Shown here piece by piece: positions 43,020 to 52,000 of a stretch of DNA of 64,000 bases. The notes beneath the pieces are model-generated. The model made no database searches and was not told the origin of the DNA. It worked only from the letters and a program-made list of their open reading frames with translations. The DNA is from Paenibacillus sp. 1011MAR3C5 (GTDB lineage: Bacteria; Bacillota; Bacilli; Paenibacillales; Paenibacillaceae), in the NCBI RefSeq assembly GCF_003591485.1, contig NZ_QZCF01000004.1:248001-312000 (forward strand), given 5' to 3'. Position 1 is the stretch's first letter. The number at the start of each line of letters is the position of its first letter. The translations under genes and the position numbers were made by a program.

Positions 43020-43925
43020 ATGAAAACAATCGCAAACGCCACGAAGGCTGGCCAGCAGCCTCCTTCTTCTGAGCCGACACGCAAGAGAAGCAATCCGGCA
43101 GTCAGGAAGGGATTGTTCCAATCGGCTGCCACGCTGGTGATGCTGTTCTTCGGCATCCTGATGGTTGTGCCGTTCATATGGATGATCAGCACCTCATTCA
43201 AGACGCCGTCAGAGGTATTCCAATATCCGATCAAATGGATTCCCGCAGACTTCAAATGGGATCATCATGTCAAAGTGTGGACCGGGGAAAACAGCTTTGT
43301 TCACTATTATCTGAATTCCTTGAAGGTATCCATCATCAGTACAGCGGGCGCCACATTCCTGTCGGCTTTCGCCGCATACGGGTTTGCCCGTATTTACTTC
43401 AAGGGGCGCAATGCGCTGTTCATGATTTATTTGTCGATGATGATGGTGCCGCCGCAGGTGCTGTTTGTTCCCAAGTTTCTCATGTTCGACTGGGCAGGCA
43501 TCTACAATACACATTTGGCGCTGATATTGCCAGGACTATTCACGATCTTCGGCGTGTTCATGATGCGCCAGTTTTTCCTGTCAGTGCCTTATGAGATATC
43601 GGAATCGGCGTTCATCGACGGAGCGGGTCACTTCCGCATCTTCTTCCAGCTCGTGCTGCCGCTGGCGAAGCCTGCGCTAGCGACACTGGCGATTATCGAC
43701 TTCTCTTGGCATTGGAATGACTATGAGAATGCGCTTGTGTTTCTGATCGATGACAGCTTATACACCGTGCCGCTTGGCCTCCAAAACTTCATACTGGAAA
43801 ATACGGTCGACTATAACGGCATGATGGCGGCAGCGACGGCAGGTATTATTCCGATGATTATTGTGTTTTTGCTGGGGCAGCGGTTTATTGTACAGGGCAT
43901 TTCCAATACAGCGGTGAAGGGATGA
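43020..43925 (+). CDS. Sugar ABC transporter permease, MalG-like
   Basis: 301 residues. A hydrophilic N-terminal tail of ~30 residues, then six membrane helices (TLVMLFFGILMVVPFIWMIS first). The EAA-type loop ISESAFIDGAGHFRIFFQLVLPLAKPALA is present. It is the second permease of the CUT1 transporter, cotranscribed with the MalF-like gene and 7 bases before the FAD oxidoreductase. Confidence 0.93.
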   Translation: MKTIANATKAGQQPPSSEPTRKRSNPAVRKGLFQSAATLVMLFFGILMVVPFIWMISTSFKTPSEVFQYPIKWIPADFKWDHHVKVWTGENSFVHYYLNSLKVSIISTAGATFLSAFAAYGFARIYFKGRNALFMIYLSMMMVPPQVLFVPKFLMFDWAGIYNTHLALILPGLFTIFGVFMMRQFFLSVPYEISESAFIDGAGHFRIFFQLVLPLAKPALATLAIIDFSWHWNDYENALVFLIDDSLYTVPLGLQNFILENTVDYNGMMAAATAGIIPMIIVFLLGQRFIVQGISNTAVKG

Positions 43926-43932
43926 CGACAAG

Positions 43933-46194
43933 ATGAGGATGGAAGAGATTCAGAAGGACGTAATCGTTGTAGGCGGCGGGCTTGCCGGGGTGTGCGCAGC
44001 CGTAGCTGCAGCGAGAAACGGGAGCACGGTCGCATTCATTAACAACCGTCCGGTGCTTGGCGGCAATTCCAGCAGCGAGGTGCGCGTGTGGGTGTGCGGA
44101 GCGACCAAGCATGGGGTGAACCGGTATGCCCGAGAGACGGGGATCATGGGCGAGATGTTCGTGGAGAATCAGTATCGGAATCCCGATGGCAATCCGTATA
44201 TTTGGGATCTGGTTGTGCTGGAGACGGTGAAGGCTGAGCCGAATATTGAGCTGTTTCTCAATACGGATGTGCATGAAGTGGAAGCGGAAGGAGACGAGCA
44301 GGAACGGCGCATTTTGTCCGTAACGGGATGGATGATGGGTTCGGAGCGGAAGATTCGTTTCAAAGGAGACATGTATCTGGATTGTACCGGGGACGGGCTT
44401 GTTGGCTTTCTGGCAGGGGCCAAATACCGGATTGGACGGGAAGCGAGGCATGAATACAACGAGATTTGGGCGCCTGAGCAAGCAGATGATGTGACGCTGG
44501 GCAGCACGATCCTGTTCTATACGAAGGATGCGGGCCATCCGGTGAAGTTCGTGCCTCCGAGCTTCGCGAAGGACATTACGACGACTTCGATTCCGATAAA
44601 ACGGGTTATTCGCAGCGGCGATTCTGGCTGCCATTACTGGTGGATCGAATGGGGCGGGGAGCTGGATACCGTTCATGAGAATGAGCGTATTCGGGATGAG
44701 CTGTGGGCGGTTATCTATGGCATCTGGGATTATATCAAAAACTCGGGCAAATTCGACGCGGAGACGATGACGCTGGAGTGGGTGGGGGCCATTCCGGGCA
44801 AAAGGGAGTTCCGCCGCTTCGTGGGGGATTATGTGCTGACCCAAAATGATATTATCGCGCAAGAACCGTTCCATGACCGTATCGGATTCGGCGGTTGGTC
44901 GATTGATCTGCATCCCCCTCAGGGTATGTACGCCACAGAGAGCGGCTCCAAAAACATGCATCTTGACGGTGTCTACTCCATTCCGTTCCGCTCGCTGTAT
45001 TCTGTGAACGTCGGTAATCTGTTGTTTGCCGGACGGAATATAAGCGCAACGCATGTTGCCTTCGGCACGACACGCGTCATGGCGACATGCGCCGTGATGG
45101 GAGAAGCCGCCGGTACGGCAGCGGCCTTATGCGGCAAGCTTGGCATGTCACCGCGCAAGCTCTATAACGAGCACTTGGCGACGCTGCAGCAGACGCTGCT
45201 CCGTCAAGACGCGTCTATCGTAGGAATAGCAATCCCCGATGATGTGGACTTGGCGCTGGCCGCTCAGATCAGCGCCTCCTCTACACTTACCCGGTTTGCT
45301 TTGGAGGAAAGCAGCGGAGAGACGTACAGGCTGGAGCATGAGGCGGGACTGCTTCTTCCGGTAGAGCGCGAGCTTCGCGTGCTGGAGCTGCTGGTCGATG
45401 CGGAGGAGGATACCTTGCTCCGGCTCGAGTTATATGATACCGGAAGGCCGGACAACTATATTCCGAGCAGCGTGCGCGCATCGGCCGAGGTTCAGCTGAG
45501 GCAAGGGGAGCGCCAATGGGTGAGCGTGCCTCTCACATGGGAGACGGAACAATCGCAGAATGCTTTTATCGTCATTTTGCAAAACAAAGCGGTTAGCCTG
45601 CACCTGTCGAGCCGTCCGCTCTCCGGCGTGCTGGCGTTCGAGAAGCGTCCTGCGCCGAATGCGGCGCGCGAGCTGGAAGACCTGGACCCGACACAGCCGG
45701 TGCTGGAGTGGAGCATGAAGCGGCTCATCAGAAGGCCGTTCTGCTTCCGCAGTAATGCCGCAGCGGGCGTCTACGAGCCTGCCAAAGCGGTCGACGGCTT
45801 CTTGCGGCCGTATGGCGGGCCGCACATATGGATGTCCGACTCGATGGAAAATGACACAGCGCCTTGGCTGCAGCTGGAGTGGCAGAAGCCTGTTGAGATT
45901 GGAAGGATACAGCTGATCTGGAATGATGACGTGAACGAGGATCTGATCAATCTGCATCATCACCGTACAGCCTTCGAGGTGATTCCGGAGCTGGTGATGG
46001 ATTACCGGATCGAGGCGCTGATGGAAGGAGCATGGAAGCCGCTCTTCGAGATTCGCGGCAACCGTAAGCGCCGCAACGAGCTGAAGCTGGGCGCCACTCT
46101 CAAGACTCAAGCGCTTCGAGTCGCAGTGCTGTCGACGAACGGCACTTGTCATGCCGAGCTGGTTAGCATCCGGGTGTATAGCGAGAATGGATAA
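43933..46194 (+). CDS. FAD-dependent oxidoreductase with C-terminal F5/8-type-C-like domain
   Basis: 753 residues. The N-terminal Rossmann FAD site is VIVVGGGLAGVCAAVAAARNG (GGGLAG at 14-19), followed by VLGGNSSSEVRVW, the FAD_oxidored (pfam12831) signature. FAGRNISATHVAFGTTRVMATCAVMGEAAGTAAAL closes the flavin domain near residue 400. Residues ~600-753 look like a discoidin/F5/8 type C beta-sandwich (FRSNAAAGVYEPAKAVDGF, IWMSDS, PWLQLEWQKPVEIGRIQLIW), a carbohydrate-binding type of module. There is no signal peptide, so it acts in the cytosol. It likely oxidises the sugar-derived substrate imported by the two permeases it follows. Confidence 0.85.
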   Translation: MRMEEIQKDVIVVGGGLAGVCAAVAAARNGSTVAFINNRPVLGGNSSSEVRVWVCGATKHGVNRYARETGIMGEMFVENQYRNPDGNPYIWDLVVLETVKAEPNIELFLNTDVHEVEAEGDEQERRILSVTGWMMGSERKIRFKGDMYLDCTGDGLVGFLAGAKYRIGREARHEYNEIWAPEQADDVTLGSTILFYTKDAGHPVKFVPPSFAKDITTTSIPIKRVIRSGDSGCHYWWIEWGGELDTVHENERIRDELWAVIYGIWDYIKNSGKFDAETMTLEWVGAIPGKREFRRFVGDYVLTQNDIIAQEPFHDRIGFGGWSIDLHPPQGMYATESGSKNMHLDGVYSIPFRSLYSVNVGNLLFAGRNISATHVAFGTTRVMATCAVMGEAAGTAAALCGKLGMSPRKLYNEHLATLQQTLLRQDASIVGIAIPDDVDLALAAQISASSTLTRFALEESSGETYRLEHEAGLLLPVERELRVLELLVDAEEDTLLRLELYDTGRPDNYIPSSVRASAEVQLRQGERQWVSVPLTWETEQSQNAFIVILQNKAVSLHLSSRPLSGVLAFEKRPAPNAARELEDLDPTQPVLEWSMKRLIRRPFCFRSNAAAGVYEPAKAVDGFLRPYGGPHIWMSDSMENDTAPWLQLEWQKPVEIGRIQLIWNDDVNEDLINLHHHRTAFEVIPELVMDYRIEALMEGAWKPLFEIRGNRKRRNELKLGATLKTQALRVAVLSTNGTCHAELVSIRVYSENG

Positions 46195-46281
46195 GCCCGC
46201 CGTTTCTCTGTTCGATTAGCCTTGTGAGCTGCTGCTTCTCCTATCGAAAGCATAGAAGCAGGCAGCATCCAAAAAAGAAAA

Positions 46282-46318
46282 AGCCTCCAACCCCGCAATA
46301 GGAGCGGGGTTGGAGGCT
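46282..46318. terminator. Bidirectional terminator
   Basis: 15-bp perfect stem AGCCTCCAACCCCGC/GCGGGGTTGGAGGCT with a 7-base loop. A-rich on the left (T-run for the minus strand) and TTCTTGTTTT on the right, so it terminates both the FAD-gene operon and the hydrolase gene. Confidence 0.92.
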
Positions 46319-46328
46319 GCTTCTTGTT

Positions 46329-47195
46329 TTAAGAGATTAAAAACTTGCGGATTTCCTTCATATACAGCTTTCTCTCCGTAATCATGCTAAGATGCCCGGC
46401 ATGCTTGAACCGCAAAAAGTCGGCATCCGGGAATTGCGAGCGAACCGCATCCCGTTCTTCCTCCGAGAAGGATGCGTCGGCGGGAGAATCGATAATTAGC
46501 ATATTGCTTTGATCGAATACCGGGCTCGCAGACGGGACAGGTTTCGCATCCAAATTCAGCATACACTGATAGATCGCAAGAAGCTCCTGCTTCGTCTGGC
46601 TTCGTATAAGCTCTTCGAAGTACCATTGCCAGAAGGGCACATCTTCGGCGGGCATCGAACGGAAGTGCTTCTGAATTTTGTTGCGGGATACGGTGATGAA
46701 CATGGAACGCGGGACCATCTTGACGATGCGTATCAGATTTCGAATACGAACGATTCGCTTTTGGCTGGGAACGGCTGCGGGGTCTGGAGATGCGGTGGTG
46801 GTATGGGACAAGATGATTCTATCGATCCGGTGCGGAACCTTTGATAGCAGCGCTTGCGCGACAAGGCCTCCGAAGGATTGGCCTAGCACATGAAATAATT
46901 CGATATTCTCATGCGCCATAATGGCAATGATTCCATCCGCCAGCACTTCGATATCCTCGGCTTTGCCGTAATAAGGAGCAATGACAGTATAGCGGCTCGA
47001 CAGCTCCATAAAATGTGCGAAAAACGCTTCGCCGCTTCCTAGACCGCCAGGCAACAGCAGCAGCGCTGGCTTTCCCTTGCCGCTTATATGATATCTCCAT
47101 TGCAGTCCGTCGTACAGAATGGTTTGCTTGGGATAGGTTGTTCGGAACGCAATCAATTGCTCGAATAGCGGGTGCTCAATAGCGGCTCTGGGCAT
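46329..47195 (-). CDS. Alpha/beta hydrolase
   Basis: 288 residues. The nucleophile elbow is GQSFGG (Ser in HVLGQSFGGLVAQ), the oxyanion segment LLLPGGLGSGEAF and the catalytic His lies in KHAGHLS near the C-terminus. This is the general soluble esterase/haloperoxidase-like fold; the substrate is unknown. The frame opens with a GTG at 47204, but GAGGTG is better placed for the ATG at 47195. It is transcribed alone towards the shared terminator at 46282. Confidence 0.88.
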   Translation of the reverse strand: MPRAAIEHPLFEQLIAFRTTYPKQTILYDGLQWRYHISGKGKPALLLLPGGLGSGEAFFAHFMELSSRYTVIAPYYGKAEDIEVLADGIIAIMAHENIELFHVLGQSFGGLVAQALLSKVPHRIDRIILSHTTTASPDPAAVPSQKRIVRIRNLIRIVKMVPRSMFITVSRNKIQKHFRSMPAEDVPFWQWYFEELIRSQTKQELLAIYQCMLNLDAKPVPSASPVFDQSNMLIIDSPADASFSEEERDAVRSQFPDADFLRFKHAGHLSMITERKLYMKEIRKFLIS

Positions 47196-47301
47196 TCCAT
47201 TCACCTCGCAATCCCAATTGTTTCCTTAGGGAAAAATTATTTGCCATGGTAAAAATAATAATGGAAAATACGCGTATTGTCAATGGTTGGAAAATAAAGA
47301 A

Positions 47302-47339
47302 CGACAGAAGGGGAATGCGCGTGCATTTCCCTTCTGTCG
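47302..47339 (-). terminator. Terminator of the acetyl-xylan-esterase-like gene
   Basis: 17-bp stem CGACAGAAGGGGAATGC paired with its near-perfect complement (one G-U) around a GCGT loop. On the minus strand it is followed by GTTCTTTATTTT. Confidence 0.82.
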
Positions 47340-47399
47340 ATGGAAGCCGATACGAGCCTTGTGCAGCCTGAGGCAGACAGGGCGATACGGATAGGCTGG

Positions 47400-48368
47400 T
47401 CAGGCTTGCTGCAAATGATCCATGAACAGCTGCAGCCTGGTCGTAATTGAACCGGGCATAAGCTCGTGGCCGAAGTATCGGTATACAGCTATATCCTTCG
47501 GGCACTGGAGATGGTTAAAGACGGCAAATACGGTCGACGGTGGTGTTATGTCATCGACTAGTCCGATCGTCATCCAGGAATAACAGCGAATACGCGGAGC
47601 CAGATTGACCAGATCGAAGTAAGATAGCGTTCTGAGCGCGTTCGTCTCGATCTCCGGGTTGCCGGAATGCCGCCGGAAATATTCATTCAGCTCACCATAT
47701 GGACCGCGCGGCGCGAGATCGATCGACCGCTGGAAGTCAGACAGATACGGATAGTCCGCGACCGCAAGCCGCGGTTTATCGGATAACGCAGCTGCCGCAA
47801 GGGTGATGGCTCCGCCCTGACTCCCGCCTGTTACGGCAATACGCTCACTATTGACCTCCGGCATCGCGGCTAGAACGTCGATCGCGCGTACGGCATCCAT
47901 ATAGACCGCTCTGTAATAATATTCGTTTTTGTTCTGAATGCCCTTCGCCATCCAGCCCGTCACATGCCCGTTCGACGACACGACGTTGTCGACACTCAGG
48001 CCGTGCTGGCCGCGGCACATCATCTTCATAACCGCATAACCTTTCAGCGCCAGGTTGACGGTCTCATGAATGTCGCTGTCCTGGCACCAATTGTAGCCGT
48101 GATACGATACGATTCCCGGCAGGGGATCGGTCCCCTCAGGCAAGGCCAGCAGGCCTTCAATGGTCGCATGATGGAAGCCGGTATACAGCACGCGGTACAC
48201 TTTGACCCCTTTGACAGGATAGGATAGCTCGGTGCGTTCATAATGGAGTGGGACCTCCGCAAGCTTCTCCAGGGTAGCATTCCAGAAATCGTCGAAGTCG
48301 TCTTGTCTGGTCGGCAGCGGCTTATAGGCGCGAAGCTGCTCCAAGGGCAAGTCATAAGGCTGTGGCAT
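47400..48368 (-). CDS. Acetyl xylan esterase / cephalosporin-C deacetylase family
   Basis: 322 residues, the usual length of the AXE1 (CE7) family. It removes acetyl groups from short xylo-oligosaccharides and related acetylated sugars in the cytosol. The triad is readable: Ser in GGSQGG (VTGGSQGGAITL), Asp in GLVDDITPPSTVF, His in FGHEL. RGQHG, part of the oxyanion region, is present near residue 120. GAGGAGGAAT precedes the ATG. With the nearby sugar transporters it fits plant-polysaccharide use. Transcribed alone between two terminators. Confidence 0.93.
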   Translation of the reverse strand: MPQPYDLPLEQLRAYKPLPTRQDDFDDFWNATLEKLAEVPLHYERTELSYPVKGVKVYRVLYTGFHHATIEGLLALPEGTDPLPGIVSYHGYNWCQDSDIHETVNLALKGYAVMKMMCRGQHGLSVDNVVSSNGHVTGWMAKGIQNKNEYYYRAVYMDAVRAIDVLAAMPEVNSERIAVTGGSQGGAITLAAAALSDKPRLAVADYPYLSDFQRSIDLAPRGPYGELNEYFRRHSGNPEIETNALRTLSYFDLVNLAPRIRCYSWMTIGLVDDITPPSTVFAVFNHLQCPKDIAVYRYFGHELMPGSITTRLQLFMDHLQQA

Positions 48369-48504
48369 GTCGAATTCCTCCTCAGGTTAGCGTAGCTTCT
48401 GTTTCTAAATGAGTTTATTCGCGGCTTGATTTAAAGCGGGCGATGCACTTCTTTTATGTACGGACAATAGTATACCAGATTCGCCAGAACTATCGTGTAA
48501 TTCG

Positions 48505-48541
48505 AAAAATAGTGAAGGAGGACAGTCTATCCCTGTCCTCC
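48505..48541 (-). terminator. Terminator of the beta-propeller gene
   Basis: GGAGGACAG/CTGTCCTCC, 9-bp stem 13 bases after the minus-strand stop codon, followed on that strand by CTATTTTTCG. Confidence 0.7.
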
Positions 48542-48553
48542 CTTGTGCAGCTT

Positions 48554-50923
48554 TTAGGGGTATAGAAGCGAGCCGCGTTCCTTTAGATCGTTCAGGCTAT
48601 TTGCTTTCAGCATAGCATCCGACAACGTATACAGGGAATCTCCCGCATACATAATGCGTCTGACAGCCTTCGAATGGTTATAGCCATACATTCCGCTCTT
48701 CAGCATATCCTCATTCGACAGATGCGTAATCCGGTCTCTCAGTTGGAAGCCCTTCTCCAGATCGAGGCTGTACACGTAGGCGCCTTGATAGGCAAACCGG
48801 CCAAAGTCGAACCCAGTGCTGTCCTTGTCTTCGATCTCATAAAGCGTGACAGGGAAGGCCAATAGCCCCTTTTCTCTGGAAAATAACAATGCTTTGTAAT
48901 CGTCCAGCAGCTCCGAGTGCGTCCCGGTGGCTCCGATGATTTCCTTGAACTTCTCCTTGGGACGGCTTACATCGCTGACGTCGAACAGGGCGACCTTCAT
49001 GCCCGTGGTTATGGCTGCCGTCTCATTCAATGATCCGAGGCTCATGATTTCAGTTGTGTCCTTGCCGAAGCCGATAAGATGATTCTCGTCATACGGATGC
49101 AAATAATCGCTGTATCCCGGAATCTTGAGCTGGCCAAGAATCTTCGGCTGCTGAGGGTTGCTCAGGTCGATGGCAAAGAGGGGGTCCACTTTGCGGAAAG
49201 TGACCATGTAGGCGCGTTTGCCCATGAAGCGCACCGAATACATACGCTCGCCCGGCGCTATGCCATCCAGCTTCCCTACGATACGGAGCTTCTCGTCTAA
49301 AATGTAGATTTGACTGGACTCTCCCGGATGGTCGGATGCGAGATCGCCGTTCGTCAAGGCAACACGGAAGTAGCCTTCGTGCTCATTCATCGAGAACGGG
49401 TCGGTGACGTAGCCGGGAACGCTTCCTTCGCCCATATAGAGCACGCTGCCATAATCCAGGCGGAACTTGTGGAATTTCGTAATCATTTCAAAAGAGCTGC
49501 CCTTTGCCTTATGGATCATCTGAGAGACATAGAGATGCCGTTGGGAGACAAATATTCTGTCGCCAGACCCCAAGTAAGCCGATACTTGAAGCTGTCCTTC
49601 CGACTGACCCAGATCGATAGACCCGACGAGCAGCATCGAATAGTTCATAATGTCGGGGAAGTAATGGATATCATCAAGCGATACGCTCTGCGGCTTATCG
49701 GATACAGCTGAATCGGTATAGCGGGTACGGAAGGTGGATGCCAGCTCATTGAAGTCCGTCTGCTGTCCGGTAATGGCATCCAGATGAAGTCCTTTTGACT
49801 TGGCATATAAGGAATAATTGCGATAGAACTTATTCGTGATGATGTATAAAGCATCGCCGATCTTGCGGGAGGACAGGTAGCTGCCTTCCTGCTCCAGCAT
49901 GCGCTTCAGCTTGGGCTGGCCGTTGCTTTGAAGGTCGTAAATATAAGATTTCACCGATTGCTTGATCTGTGGAGGCGGCAATAGTGCCATGCTTTCGCTC
50001 TCAGGCAGCACGGTGACTTGCTCATTCTGGGGCTGAACCGTGCCTGCGCCATCGTCTGTCGAATGCCCGATTACGATTAGTCGCATATCGTCTACATACA
50101 GTTGCTCGGGTTGGAATTGCTCTTCCGGCCCATACGTTAATACGCTGGCTAGACGCGGTTTGTCAGGGTTGGCGATATCCGTAATGACCACGCGAGAGCC
50201 GCTGATCTGATAGATGAACCGGCCGTCGGTCTTGGCCCAATCGGCTTCGTCTACGCCGCTGACTTGAATGTTCGTTTGAGAGTAGTCGGTGTCAGGTGTG
50301 CCGGCTTCTCCAGCAGCTTCCGTTACTGGCGGAGCTGAGCTATCTACGGGGACTTCTTCTCTGCCTTGGATTGATAATCCCGGAAGCGAGAGGATGGCGC
50401 TGTCATCTGTCGGAGTCGACTTCAACAGCTCGATCAGCTTCTCTTCTGTTCCGATAGCCGGGAGCTTCAGCGGCTTATCCATATGGACTGTACGCGTCAG
50501 GCCATCCCATGCCACAACGGTTCCGAGTGCTTCGGATATCGCCCGAAGCGGGACGAACGTTATGCTGCCCACGGTACGCGGAGCTGCAGTGAGCGTGATG
50601 GATCTTCCTTGCGCCAGCATCTGCTTCGACCCGATCGTAAGCAGGGCTTTCCGTTCGCCTTTGGTCAACAGAATGGTTCGCTCCCCATTGTTCTTGTCGT
50701 ACGTGACCGTCGCTCCCAATGCTTCGGCAATTTCCCGGACAGGTACGAGGGTAGAGCCATGTTCGATAAAAGCGGGCGCCGCAAGCGGCAGCTCCTTGCC
50801 TTCCAATTCGATGCGAATCGGCTTCTGCGACGCGTGAGCCTCGCTTGAAGCTGTCCATGGAAGCGATGACGGAAGGCATAACGCGATCGCCAGGCAAGCC
50901 GCCAATAGGGCAGTTCGCTTCAT
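48554..50923 (-). CDS. Secreted protein: copper amine oxidase N-domain plus beta-propeller
   Basis: 789 residues. A signal peptide (KRTALLAACLAIALCLPSS) is followed by a copper amine oxidase N1-type domain (residues ~30-140: FIEHGSTLVPVREIAEALGATVTYD and ITFVPLRAISEALGTVVAWD), which binds the wall rather than copper. A ~100-residue spacer follows, then a beta-propeller (pfam09826-like) beginning NIQVSGVDEADWAKTDGRFIYQI. AAAGGAGGAA precedes the ATG at 50923; the open frame further upstream (to 51004) has none. Probably an exported, wall-associated protein of unknown role. The gene stands alone. Confidence 0.9.
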   Translation of the reverse strand: MKRTALLAACLAIALCLPSSLPWTASSEAHASQKPIRIELEGKELPLAAPAFIEHGSTLVPVREIAEALGATVTYDKNNGERTILLTKGERKALLTIGSKQMLAQGRSITLTAAPRTVGSITFVPLRAISEALGTVVAWDGLTRTVHMDKPLKLPAIGTEEKLIELLKSTPTDDSAILSLPGLSIQGREEVPVDSSAPPVTEAAGEAGTPDTDYSQTNIQVSGVDEADWAKTDGRFIYQISGSRVVITDIANPDKPRLASVLTYGPEEQFQPEQLYVDDMRLIVIGHSTDDGAGTVQPQNEQVTVLPESESMALLPPPQIKQSVKSYIYDLQSNGQPKLKRMLEQEGSYLSSRKIGDALYIITNKFYRNYSLYAKSKGLHLDAITGQQTDFNELASTFRTRYTDSAVSDKPQSVSLDDIHYFPDIMNYSMLLVGSIDLGQSEGQLQVSAYLGSGDRIFVSQRHLYVSQMIHKAKGSSFEMITKFHKFRLDYGSVLYMGEGSVPGYVTDPFSMNEHEGYFRVALTNGDLASDHPGESSQIYILDEKLRIVGKLDGIAPGERMYSVRFMGKRAYMVTFRKVDPLFAIDLSNPQQPKILGQLKIPGYSDYLHPYDENHLIGFGKDTTEIMSLGSLNETAAITTGMKVALFDVSDVSRPKEKFKEIIGATGTHSELLDDYKALLFSREKGLLAFPVTLYEIEDKDSTGFDFGRFAYQGAYVYSLDLEKGFQLRDRITHLSNEDMLKSGMYGYNHSKAVRRIMYAGDSLYTLSDAMLKANSLNDLKERGSLLYP

Positions 50924-51059
50924 GAGCTTGTTCCTCCTTTTGATAAACAGAATGAATGAGGTGTTGCTCGTTGCATCCGTGCCATAACCTGTTGTTGTTA
51001 TCACTTACAACGTAAGAACTCTTCCAGAAGTTACAATATCTATCATCATGCTCTTGCCA

Positions 51060-51467
51060 CTAAGATTCGTGTGATTCTGATCTCCTTAAGGCATCGACTG
51101 TAGGCCAATCTGCTGGAGCCCATTCCAGCTCTGTCAGACGGCTGACCGGCAGCCATAGCAGGCGCTCATGCTCACGCGCCACAGGTGTGCCGCTTGCCAG
51201 CTTGGACTCGTAGGTGACAAGCCGCACACGGATAGAAGGATACTCGTATATGACGTCTGCGATCTGGCGTCCTACTTGAATGGCGCAGCCGAGCTCCTCC
51301 TCTATTTCCCGCACCAGACATTCTTCCGCTGACTCGTTCGGCTCCAGCTTGCCGCCGGGGAACTCCCATAATCCCGGCATGGACATGGTCACGGATCGAA
51401 GCGCGCACAGCACATCCCCGTCATGATTGCGGATAACAGCCCCTGCTACATAGATGTATTCGGTCAC
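51060..51467 (-). CDS. Nudix hydrolase, MutT-like (8-oxo-dGTP diphosphatase)
   Basis: 135 residues. The Nudix box GGKLEPNESAEECLVREIEEELG at about residues 38-60 fits GX5EX7REUXEEXGU exactly. The start EYIYVAGAVIRNHDGDVLCALRS and MPGLWEFPGGK match MutT, which removes oxidised guanine nucleotides. The start is a GTG after AAAGGAGAAG. It is divergent from the YtrA-type operon, so the 164-base gap holds both promoters. Confidence 0.92.
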   Translation of the reverse strand: MTEYIYVAGAVIRNHDGDVLCALRSVTMSMPGLWEFPGGKLEPNESAEECLVREIEEELGCAIQVGRQIADVIYEYPSIRVRLVTYESKLASGTPVAREHERLLWLPVSRLTELEWAPADWPTVDALRRSESHES

Positions 51468-51559
51468 GCTGACTTCTCCTTTGCTTGTTTACTTCTCTCT
51501 TCACATGGTAAGGGAAACCATATTTGTACACAAGATCATTCGGTTTTTTCAAATTGGGC

Positions 51560-51612
51560 TTGACGAACATAAACAGAAGTTGTATGGTTAGTTACATAAG
51601 TAATGAACCATA
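51560..51612 (+). promoter_or_regulatory. Promoter and dyad operator of the YtrA-type operon
   Basis: TTGACG at 51560-51565, 17 bases, then TATGGT at 51583-51588. The -10 is the left arm of a long dyad: TATGGTT-AG-TTAC-ATAA-GTAA-TG-AACCATA (51583-51612), where TATGGTT and TTAC are matched exactly by GTAA and AACCATA. A GntR-family dimer bound here would cover the -10 and start point, giving autorepression. Confidence 0.75.
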
Positions 51613-51631
51613 TAAGCGATGAGGTGATGGC

Positions 51632-52000
51632 GTGTTCGATGAACGAAGTCCGATCTATCAGCAGATCGCTGATCAAATCAAGGCTGACATTGTATCCGGT
51701 GCATTGAAGGAAGAGGAACAGGTGATGTCGACCAATCAATATGCGGCTTTTTACCGGATCAATCCGGCTACGGCTGCGAAGGGCTTTCAGCTTTTGACGG
51801 AGGAAGGCATTTTGTATAAGAAAAGAGGGATTGGCATGTTCGTAAGTGCAGAAGCGCGGCAGACGTTGGTTCAAGCGCGCAAGGAACGTTTCTTCGAGGA
51901 AGTTGTCGACCGAATGGTGGAGGAAGCGAGGCAGATCGGCGTTCCGATCACGGATATCTTGAACCATATTGAAAGTCGGAAGGAGGGCGAGAGACGATGA
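51632..52000 (+). CDS. GntR-family regulator, YtrA type
   Basis: 122 residues. A short winged-helix GntR protein (SPIYQQIADQIKADIVSGAL, MSTNQYAAFYRINPATAAKGFQLL) with only a ~45-residue tail, the form that accompanies ABC transporters. It starts with GTG after GAGGTGAT. It overlaps the ABC ATPase gene by four bases (ATGA). It probably represses its own operon through the dyad at 51583-51612; in Bacillus such operons are induced by cell-wall antibiotics. Confidence 0.9.
   Translation: MFDERSPIYQQIADQIKADIVSGALKEEEQVMSTNQYAAFYRINPATAAKGFQLLTEEGILYKKRGIGMFVSAEARQTLVQARKERFFEEVVDRMVEEARQIGVPITDILNHIESRKEGERR

Noticed and set aside
43885..45054. 389-codon minus-strand open frame opposite the FAD oxidoreductase
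   Set aside because: Lies wholly within a clearly coding plus-strand gene, shows no domain pattern and is typical of antisense open frames in GC-richer genes.
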